Shown piece by piece: positions 36,698 through 42,873 of a DNA stretch of 64,000 nucleotides. Location: the NCBI RefSeq assembly GCF_009208555.1, contig NZ_WFLI01000028.1, positions 1-64,000 on the forward strand, in the 5' to 3' direction. Below the pieces are notes generated by a model, which did not search any database, was not told where the DNA came from, and was given only the letters and a program-made list of their open reading frames with translations. This DNA is from Janthinobacterium violaceinigrum (GTDB lineage: Bacteria > Pseudomonadota > Gammaproteobacteria > Burkholderiales > Burkholderiaceae_D). The first letter of the stretch is position 1, and each line of letters begins with the position of its first letter. The translations under genes and the position numbers were made by a program.

Positions 36698-38599
36698 ATG
36701 AAATTCAAGGCGATGTTTTCCTCCTGGCAGAAGCTGTCGACCAAGATCGTCGGTGCGCTGCTGCTCATGCTCGTGCTGGCCCTGAGCGCCATCGGCTGCA
36801 CCCTGTTCCTGTCGTGGCAGCTCGAGGGCAGCTCGGCCGCCATCAACGAGACGGGCCGGCTGCGCATGCAGACCTACCGTTTGACCCTGCTGATCGCCAG
36901 CGACGCGCGCGAGCAGGCGCGCCAGCAGGCGCTGCTGATCGACGAAACCCTGGCCAAGATCGGCCACGGCGACCCGCAGCGCCCTTTGTTCCTGCCGCCC
37001 AGCACGGCCATCAAGTGGGAATTCGAACGCATCGGCGCCGCCTGGCGCGGCGCCTTGCGCCCGGCCGCGCTGGCCGCCGACAGCACGGCGCGCGCGCGCC
37101 AGTTCGAGCATGACGCCGACACCTTCGTCGGCCAGGTCGACCAGCTGGTGCGCCTGATCGAGCACGATAGCGAACAGCGCACCTTCTGGCTGCGCGCCTC
37201 GCAGCTGATCCTGGTGGGCATGGCCGTCATCGGCACCGTCAGCATGATTTACCTGATGTTCATGCTCATCATCGAGCCCGTGACGCGCCTGCGCCTGGGC
37301 ATGCAGCGCATGAAGGAGCGCGATTTCAGCGTGCGCCTAGCCGTGGAAAGCAATGACGAATTCGGCCAGCTGGCCAGCGGCTTCAACCAGATGGCCGACC
37401 GCCTGCAGGCGCTGTACGGCAACCTGGAGGAGGGCGTGCGCAGCAAGACGGCCACCCTGGAGTACCGCAACCGCGAACTGGCGCTGCTGTACGAAAGCGC
37501 CGCTTTTTTGCAGCGCCCGCAGCCTTTGGCCGATATCTGCGGCGGTTTCATGCAGCGCATCGTCGATTATTTCGAGGCGGACGGCTCCACCGTGCGCGTG
37601 CTCGACGCGGAGCGGGGCAACCTGCACATGGTGGTGCACCACGGCCTGTCGGAAGAACTGGTGGCGTCCGAGCACTGCCTGAAGGTGGGCGACTGCCTGT
37701 GCGGCACGGCCGTCGAGATGAAGGTGGCGAAGGTGCACGACATGCGCCGCATCGACAAGGCGCACGAGCTGCGCTGCCACCGCGAGGGCTTTGCCACCGT
37801 CTCCGTGTTCCAGATTCACGCGCACGAACAGCACATGGGCTTTTTCAACCTGCATTTCCGCCTGGCCCGCGTGTTCTCGGCGCGCGAGCTGGCCTTGCTG
37901 GAAACCCTGGGCCAGCTGCTGGGCATTGCGCTGGAAAACCTGCGCCTGGCTGAGCGCGAACGCGAAATGGCCGTCTCCGAAGAGCGCAACCTGGTGGCGC
38001 AGGGTCTGCACGACAGCATTGCGCAAAGCCTCAATTTCCTCAACCTGCAGGTGCAGATGCTGGACGACTCCGTGCGCCATGCCCGTTTCGAGGAAGTGGC
38101 GGGCATCGTGCCGGCCCTGCACGCGGGCGTGAAGGAAAGCTATGAAGACGTGCGCGAACTGCTGGCCAACTTCCGCAGCCGCCTGATGGAGGACGACCTG
38201 ATCGGCTCCCTGCGCGCGGCGCTGGACAAGTTTCGCCGCCAGACGGGCATCGATGCGGAGCTGCTGGCCGACGTCGATGGCGCGCCATTCCCCCGCGAGC
38301 AGCAATTGCAGCTATTATTCATCGTGCAGGAAGCGCTGTCGAACATCCGCAAGCACGCCCAGGCCAGCCATGTCGAGGTGCGCCTGGCCGACCACCAGGA
38401 TTTCACCCTGACGATCAGCGACAATGGCGTGGGCTTCGACGCCGCGGCCGTGCTGGAAAAGGGCGACAGCCATGTCGGCATCCATATCATGCGCGAGCGC
38501 GCGCAGCGCATCGAGGCCACGTTCGACGTGCACGCCTGTCCTGGCGGCGGCACCACGGTCGAACTGCACCTGTCGCGCGAGCAGCGCCGCGCCGCCTAA
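36698..38599 (+). CDS. narX: nitrate/nitrite sensor histidine kinase
   Basis: 633 residues. A first membrane helix (about 16-40) is followed by the nitrate-binding P-box (residues about 45-62, SSAAINETGRLRMQTYRL), where ETGRLRMQ carries the key arginine. A second helix at about 165-190, HAMP, and a GAF-like central part with a cysteine group (CLKVGDCLCG, then ELRCHREG) follow. The HisKA_3 phospho-site is H438 (GLHDSIAQSLNFL), and the ATPase region has NIRKHAQASHVEV and DNGVGF. It phosphorylates NarL, whose gene is 22 bases downstream. Confidence 0.93.
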   Translation: MKFKAMFSSWQKLSTKIVGALLLMLVLALSAIGCTLFLSWQLEGSSAAINETGRLRMQTYRLTLLIASDAREQARQQALLIDETLAKIGHGDPQRPLFLPPSTAIKWEFERIGAAWRGALRPAALAADSTARARQFEHDADTFVGQVDQLVRLIEHDSEQRTFWLRASQLILVGMAVIGTVSMIYLMFMLIIEPVTRLRLGMQRMKERDFSVRLAVESNDEFGQLASGFNQMADRLQALYGNLEEGVRSKTATLEYRNRELALLYESAAFLQRPQPLADICGGFMQRIVDYFEADGSTVRVLDAERGNLHMVVHHGLSEELVASEHCLKVGDCLCGTAVEMKVAKVHDMRRIDKAHELRCHREGFATVSVFQIHAHEQHMGFFNLHFRLARVFSARELALLETLGQLLGIALENLRLAEREREMAVSEERNLVAQGLHDSIAQSLNFLNLQVQMLDDSVRHARFEEVAGIVPALHAGVKESYEDVRELLANFRSRLMEDDLIGSLRAALDKFRRQTGIDAELLADVDGAPFPREQQLQLLFIVQEALSNIRKHAQASHVEVRLADHQDFTLTISDNGVGFDAAAVLEKGDSHVGIHIMRERAQRIEATFDVHACPGGGTTVELHLSREQRRAA

Positions 38600-38621
38600 G
38601 CAACTACCTGAAAGTATAAAA

Positions 38622-39284
38622 ATGGAGACTCCCGTCAAACCGATCACCGTCATGCTGGTGGACGACCACGCGCTGTTCCGCAGCGGCATACGTTCGCTGC
38701 TGCAGCGGCATACCGATTTTTCCGTCGTGGGCGAGGCGGCCGATGGCGTGGAAGGCATCAAGCGCGCCATCCAGCTGCAGCCCGACGTGGTGCTGCTGGA
38801 CCTGAACATGGCCGGCATGTCGGGCGTGGAAGCGCTGCAGCTGATGCAGCACGACTGTCCCGACACGGCCATCGTCATGCTGACCGTCTCGGAAGACGCG
38901 GAAGACCTGGCGACGGCCCTGCGCGCGGGCGCCTGCGGCTACCTGATCAAGAATATCGACGCCGACTACCTGGTGCGCGCCATCCGCCGCGCGGCCGCCG
39001 GCGAAGTGGTCATCGCCGAGGCGATGACGGGCAAGCTGGTGGCGCAGCTGCAGGCGGGCACGCGGCGCGAGGAACCCGTGTCGGAACTCGACAAGCTGAC
39101 GCCGCGCGAAAAGGAAATCATCGACTGCCTGTCGCGCGGCGAGAGCAACAAGGGCATCGCGCGCACCCTCGACCTGGCCGAAAGCACGGTCAAGATCCAC
39201 GTGCAGAACGTGCTGAAAAAACTCAACCTCACCAGCCGCGTGCAGGCGGCTGTGTACGCGGTCGAGCACCGCCAGGGCAAGTAG
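38622..39284 (+). CDS. narL: nitrate/nitrite response regulator, LuxR/NarL type
   Basis: 220 residues. The receiver has D14/D15, phospho-acceptor D60 (PDVVLLDLNM), T88 and K110. The LuxR-type helix-turn-helix is at about 155-215 (LTPREKEIIDCLSRGESNKG, ESTVKIHVQNVLKKL). With NarX it turns on nar genes when nitrate or nitrite is present. ATG 38622 is chosen as the receiver begins there; the frame upstream lies within narX. A GC-rich hairpin follows the stop. Confidence 0.94.
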   Translation: METPVKPITVMLVDDHALFRSGIRSLLQRHTDFSVVGEAADGVEGIKRAIQLQPDVVLLDLNMAGMSGVEALQLMQHDCPDTAIVMLTVSEDAEDLATALRAGACGYLIKNIDADYLVRAIRRAAAGEVVIAEAMTGKLVAQLQAGTRREEPVSELDKLTPREKEIIDCLSRGESNKGIARTLDLAESTVKIHVQNVLKKLNLTSRVQAAVYAVEHRQGK

Positions 39285-39290
39285 CCTTCC

Positions 39291-39316
39291 GGGGTCTGGC
39301 CGCCGGGCCAGACCCC
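39291..39316. repeat. 11-bp perfect palindromic hairpin after narL
   Basis: GGGGTCTGGCC (39291-39301) and GGCCAGACCCC (39306-39316) enclose GCCG. It begins 7 bases after the narL stop and resembles the hairpin at 36593-36619 before narX. It may also terminate narXL transcripts. Confidence 0.75.
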
Positions 39317-39339
39317 ACAGCCATCTCCATGTATTCTTC

Positions 39340-39357
39340 TAGTCCTTTTTGCCGATG
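39340..39357 (+). promoter_or_regulatory. second copy of the narK1/nnrS shared motif
   Basis: TAGTCCTTTTTGCCGATG, 16 of 18 identical to the site before narK1 (23909-23926). It is 15 bases upstream of the NsrR-like palindrome and 58 bases before the nnrS start. Confidence 0.45.
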
Positions 39358-39371
39358 GTGAGATTTGTACT

Positions 39372-39402
39372 TTTAAAGTAGTATATTGAATATATCTTTA
39401 AA
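39372..39402 (+). promoter_or_regulatory. NsrR-like palindrome upstream of nnrS
   Basis: The core AAGTAGTATATT-G-AATATATCTTT is an imperfect palindrome inside TTTAAA arms. Its right half AATATATCTT agrees with the NsrR half-site AATGCATCTT at 8 of 10 positions. NsrR is the NO-sensing repressor of NO-defence genes, and NnrS is a common member of its regulon. The site ends 12 bases before the start codon, as a repressor site would. Confidence 0.55.
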
Positions 39403-39414
39403 GGCGAGTCCATC

Positions 39415-40626
39415 ATGGCCATCACTCCCATCAGCGAACCATCCACCCGGGCTGCTTCCTCCGGCGCCGCGCCCTGGCATGCCGGTCACGCCGTCTGGCA
39501 ACTGGGCTTCCGCCCGTTCTACCTGCTGGCGGCCGTGTTTGCGGCCATCAGCATCCCCCTGTGGCTGGCCAGCTATACGGGCATGCTGACGGGCGGCCTG
39601 CAGGTGGGGCTGGGCTGGCATATGCACGAGATGGTGTTCGGCTTTGCGCTGGCCGTCGTCGTGGGATTCCTATACACGGCGGGGCGCAACTGGACGGGCT
39701 TGCCCACGCCGCACGGCGTCCTGCTGATGGCGCTGGCGGGCCTGTGGCTGGCGGGGCGCGTCGCCATGCTGTGCGGGCCGGGCTTCATGGCGGCGCTGGT
39801 CGAGTGGCTGTTCCTGCCGCTGGCCGCCTGGCCACTGTACAGTGTGCTGCGCCGCTCGGGCAACACGCGCAACCTGTTCCTCGTCGGCCTGCTGGCCTTG
39901 CTGGCGCTGGCCAACGGCCTGTTCCACGCGGCCGTGCTGGGCTGGCTGCCGCTGTCGCTGTTCGTGCCCGTGCAGGCGGCCATCTTCATCATCGTGCTGA
40001 TCGAGTCGGTGATCGGCGCGCGCGTGATCCCCATGTTTACCCGCAATGGCGCGCCGGGCAGCACGCCCGTGGCCAGTCCGAAGCGGGCGCTGGCCGCCGT
40101 GGCCTGCATGGCGGCGGCCGCCATCGCATGGCTGGCCGGCGCGCCGGCCTGGCTGACGGCGCCGCTGGCCTGCTGCGCGGCAGGCGTGTCGCTGGCCAAT
40201 TTGCTAGCCTGGCAGCCGCAGCGCACCGTGCGCGTGCCGTTGCTGTGGATCTTGCACCTGTCGTATGCGTGGATAGGCGTGGGCTTTGCGCTGCTGGCGC
40301 TGGCCAGCCTGGACCTGCTGCCGGCCAGCGCCGCATTTCACGCGCTGACGGTGGGTTCGATGGCGGGCCTGATCATCGGCATGATGACGCGCACCACCCT
40401 GGGCCACACGGGCCGTCCGCTCAAGGCGGGCAGGGCGGAAGCGGCGATGTACTGGCTGATACAGCTGGGGGCGCTGGCGCGCCTGCTGGCGGCCATCGGT
40501 CCCGCATCGCTGGTGCCGCCGTTTTTGCTGGCGGCAGGGCTGTGCTGGGCCCTGGCCTTTATCCTGTATGCGGTCGTGTACGCGCCCTATCTGTGGCGCG
40601 CCAGGGTGGACGGGCGCGAAGGCTGA
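39415..40626 (+). CDS. nnrS: NnrS-family membrane protein
   Basis: 403 residues, about 12 membrane helices. Diagnostic features are the N-terminal GFRPFYLLAAVFA, the HMHEMVFGFA motif with heme-ligand-type histidines, and RTTLGHTGRPL near the C-terminus. NnrS is a heme- and copper-containing inner-membrane protein that relieves nitric oxide stress in denitrifiers and pathogens. The candidate NsrR operator and the nar genes upstream fit. AAGGCGAG precedes the ATG. Confidence 0.92.
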   Translation: MAITPISEPSTRAASSGAAPWHAGHAVWQLGFRPFYLLAAVFAAISIPLWLASYTGMLTGGLQVGLGWHMHEMVFGFALAVVVGFLYTAGRNWTGLPTPHGVLLMALAGLWLAGRVAMLCGPGFMAALVEWLFLPLAAWPLYSVLRRSGNTRNLFLVGLLALLALANGLFHAAVLGWLPLSLFVPVQAAIFIIVLIESVIGARVIPMFTRNGAPGSTPVASPKRALAAVACMAAAAIAWLAGAPAWLTAPLACCAAGVSLANLLAWQPQRTVRVPLLWILHLSYAWIGVGFALLALASLDLLPASAAFHALTVGSMAGLIIGMMTRTTLGHTGRPLKAGRAEAAMYWLIQLGALARLLAAIGPASLVPPFLLAAGLCWALAFILYAVVYAPYLWRARVDGREG

Positions 40627-40632
40627 CGCGCC

Positions 40633-40758
40633 TCAGGCGCGCCACCAGAGCAGCAGTTTCTTGAGGTCGGGTAGCCAGTAGGACAGCGATTCGCCGACGA
40701 TAAAGATCAGCATGCCCAGCATGAGGGCTTTCAGCAGCAGATCACGGCACCAGATCAT
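40633..40758 (-). CDS. 41-residue single-helix membrane protein
   Basis: A short minus-strand frame from ATG 40758 to TGA at 40633. It encodes a cationic N-terminus (MIWCRDLLLKAL), one hydrophobic helix (LMLGMLIFIVGESL) and an amphipathic tail rich in Leu, Lys and Trp (SYWLPDLKKLLLWWRA). GGGGAA lies just upstream. It converges on nnrS with 6 bases between stops, and begins 30 bases after the Hpt gene on the same strand. It looks like a genuine small membrane protein, but no family is recognised. Confidence 0.5.
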   Translation of the reverse strand: MIWCRDLLLKALMLGMLIFIVGESLSYWLPDLKKLLLWWRA

Positions 40759-40788
40759 CCCATTCCCCAAATTTGATTAGATGTAATT

Positions 40789-41181
40789 TTAACACTTGCT
40801 CACAGGAATTTGTTGTTCCTGTGGGGCAGGCGCCGCATACTCGGCCATGCCGCGCCGCACTTCCGCTTCCACCTGGGCCAGCAGGTGCATGGTGCCGTCG
40901 AGCCAGTCCGGCGCGGGCCGTTCCTGCTGGCGCGCCAGCTGTTCCAGCGCCGTCAGGCGCGCCACCAATGCCGTGGCACCCAGCAGCGCCACGCTGCCGC
41001 GCAAGTCATGGCTGCTGCGCAGGATGGCTTGCGGCGTGCCGCTGCGCACGGCTTGCGCCAGATGCGCGAGCATGGCGGGCGCCATATCGAGATACGTCTG
41101 GCACAGCGAGCGGAACAGCGGCAAGTCCTGGCAGGCAGCGCGCAGCAGCTGGGGCGGGTCGATGTGGCGGTAGGGCTGCAT
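40789..41181 (-). CDS. Hpt-domain phosphotransfer protein
   Basis: 130 residues, single helical-bundle domain. The phospho-accepting histidine is H58 (SSHDLRGSVALLGA). No membrane segment. It lies 4 bases downstream of a response regulator gene, so the two are probably coexpressed and may exchange phosphate. No histidine kinase is encoded in this small locus, so the phosphate must come from a kinase elsewhere. The start at 41181 is set by the Hpt boundary; the longer frame runs back into the regulator gene. Confidence 0.8.
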   Translation of the reverse strand: MQPYRHIDPPQLLRAACQDLPLFRSLCQTYLDMAPAMLAHLAQAVRSGTPQAILRSSHDLRGSVALLGATALVARLTALEQLARQQERPAPDWLDGTMHLLAQVEAEVRRGMAEYAAPAPQEQQIPVSKC

Positions 41182-41185
41182 GGCC

Positions 41186-41809
41186 TCAGGCGGGTGCGCC
41201 GCGCCGCGCGTGGGTCGCGCAACAGGCCCGCAGGTAGCCGCGCAGTTCGTCGTAGTTGACGGGCTTGGCAAAGAAGACCACGCCCTGCGGCACGCCGCCG
41301 CGCGCATCGAGTTCTTCCGGCGACAGGCTCGACAGCATGGCGATATGCATGTCAGCCAGCAGCGGGTCGTCCAGGATGGTGCGGATGACTTCGTAACCGT
41401 CGATGCCTTCCATGATGATATCTGCCAGCAAGATGTCGGGTTGGTCGCGGGCAATTTCCATCAAGGCCTGGTAGCCATTTTCGCAAAAGCGCAGGCTCAC
41501 CTGCAAGCCCCAGGACGTGATCTGTTTTTGATACAGCGCGCGTTCCATGGGATTATCCTCGATCACGAGGATGGAGGCGGGAAGCATGGCGCCCGACTGC
41601 CTGGCAGGGCGTGGCGCGCGTGCATCCTGGCTATGTTGTGCGTAGTTACTCTTGTAGGCATGCACCGCGGCAAGGGGAATGCGCCGGTGGCCGCCCTTGG
41701 TTTTCCACGCCTCGATCACGCCTGCCTCCACCAGCTGCTGCACGGAGGTGACGGAAATGCCGAGGATCTCGGCGGCTTTTTGCGTGGTACAGACGTCGGC
41801 TGCTTGCAT
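41186..41809 (-). CDS. response regulator with N-terminal excisionase-type HTH and C-terminal receiver
   Basis: 207 residues. Residues 5-55 form a MerR/excisionase-type helix-turn-helix-wing (TTQKAAEILGISVTSVQQLV, then KTKGGHRRIPLAAV). After a 20-residue linker, residues 78-205 are a receiver with E84-D85, phospho-acceptor D130 (DILLADIIM), S160 and K182 (FFAKP). The order is the reverse of normal response regulators, where the receiver comes first. It probably binds DNA with a recognition wing like that of BldC or Xis proteins. It is the middle gene of the three-gene phosphorelay cluster; targets unknown. Confidence 0.85.
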   Translation of the reverse strand: MQAADVCTTQKAAEILGISVTSVQQLVEAGVIEAWKTKGGHRRIPLAAVHAYKSNYAQHSQDARAPRPARQSGAMLPASILVIEDNPMERALYQKQITSWGLQVSLRFCENGYQALMEIARDQPDILLADIIMEGIDGYEVIRTILDDPLLADMHIAMLSSLSPEELDARGGVPQGVVFFAKPVNYDELRGYLRACCATHARRGAPA

Positions 41810-41847
41810 GGGGGATCAAGGTCGCTGGGGATGAGGGCATCATACGC

Positions 41848-41906
41848 AGAGCCTGCCAGTAAATCAAATTAATCAAATCTGGCGAATCTGATTCAGGGCA
41901 GGCTCT
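41848..41906. repeat. 10-bp inverted repeat at end of degenerate Hpt gene
   Basis: AGAGCCTGCC (41848-41857) is the exact reverse complement of GGCAGGCTCT (41897-41906). The 39 bases between are AT-rich and contain the tandem AATCAAATTAATCAAAT. The stop codon of the gene ending at 41893 lies within the structure. It may end that transcript or form a regulator-binding site before the response regulator gene. Confidence 0.45.
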
Positions 41907-42534
41907 CCGCGCCCCTGCGCCGCTCCGCGCGCCACTGGGGCTGCTGCAGCTGCGTGACGGCGCTCGACAGCACCTCCAGCGCCACCAGCAGGTCCGCATG
42001 TAGGGACCGCTGCGCCTCGATGTCATTGCTGAAGCTGGCATGGACGGCCGCGCCCGACAAGCGCCTGAGCGGCACCAGTCCCAGGGCCGTGCTGGCGTCG
42101 AATATCTCTTGCGCCAGCACGCGGGCCGGGGCAGTGCGGCCGCAGCGCAGCGCATGCGCGATGCCGGCCAGGCGGTCGCGCGTCTCGGCCACGAACAGGG
42201 CCAGGATTTCGCCTTGCACCACGCGGTCTTCGCCAAACAGGGCATCGAGACGCGCTTGCTCGAAGGGCGGCGTGCGCCGCTCGGGGGCGGCGGGCATGGG
42301 CGGCGGGGCGCGGTCGCCGGTGGCTGCCGGCGCCGTGGGGGCGGCACTGCGCGCCTGCAACAGTTCAAACAGGCCGGCAGCGGCCGCTTCGCCGCCGTTG
42401 CGCCGTTGCCGGCGCGGATGGCGCCACAGCAGGGCGGCCAGCAGCAACAGCAAGCCCGTCAAGGCCAGTCCCGGCCGCACGAGCGTCATGCCGTCGCTGC
42501 GGGCCAGCAGGTAGGTGTAGATGAAGGCGCTCAT
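41893..42534 (-). CDS. membrane-anchored Hpt-like protein lacking the phospho-histidine
   Basis: 213 residues. A membrane helix at about 20-37 (RPGLALTGLLLLLAALLW) is followed by a basic stretch, an Ala/Pro-rich linker and an Hpt-like four-helix region from about residue 92. Aligned with the neighbouring Hpt protein (SHDLRGSVALLG), the equivalent stretch reads AQEIFDASTALG, so the histidine is Gln142 and the following glycine is Asp. It therefore probably cannot take phosphate and may act as a docking or inhibitor protein. The start at 42534 lacks its own ribosome site and overlaps a short leader frame as ATGA. Confidence 0.65.
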   Translation of the reverse strand: MSAFIYTYLLARSDGMTLVRPGLALTGLLLLLAALLWRHPRRQRRNGGEAAAAGLFELLQARSAAPTAPAATGDRAPPPMPAAPERRTPPFEQARLDALFGEDRVVQGEILALFVAETRDRLAGIAHALRCGRTAPARVLAQEIFDASTALGLVPLRRLSGAAVHASFSNDIEAQRSLHADLLVALEVLSSAVTQLQQPQWRAERRRGAESLP

Positions 42535-42581
42535 GGCAGCGGCTGCCAATGGCGGATGCGGCGGATGGGGGCGTGCGGCAT
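42531..42581 (-). CDS. 16-residue leader peptide coupled to the Hpt-like gene
   Basis: ATG 42581 has a good ribosome site (AGGAG, 7 bases upstream) and encodes the basic peptide MPHAPIRRIRHWQPLP. Its TGA overlaps the start codon of the next gene as ATGA. Since that gene has no ribosome site of its own, the leader may serve to bring ribosomes to it by reinitiation. Alternatively the annotated start of the larger gene is wrong. Confidence 0.4.
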   Translation of the reverse strand: MPHAPIRRIRHWQPLP

Positions 42582-42873
42582 GGTGGAACTCCTGTTCAAT
42601 ACGTCCGGCTGCGGTTTTCTTGCAACCTGGGAAACGTTTTTAACAAAAATCACGATTGCTTCATTTTAGATCAATATTTATTTTATTTGGGAAATTTGTT
42701 TTTTTCGGCAGGCGGCTGCGCCTGACATGTGGCCCGAAAAGCAACACGGCAAAAATATTGCGCTCTCGCGTGTGCCACGCTTTGGCAATTAGTGAAAAAA
42801 TGCAATTTCCTTGATCGCCCTCAAATACGGTGCGCTGGCGCGTGCCGCCGACTGACTCTTGTAAAGGAGCATC
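42582..42873. promoter_or_regulatory. divergent AT-rich promoter region between phosphorelay locus and gcd
   Basis: 292 bases, AT-rich from about 42636 to 42700. It contains a small stem AGGCG-GCTG-CGCCT inside a TTCGG...CCGAA arm pair at about 42705-42740. Promoters for both directions must lie here. I see no named operator. Confidence 0.4.
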
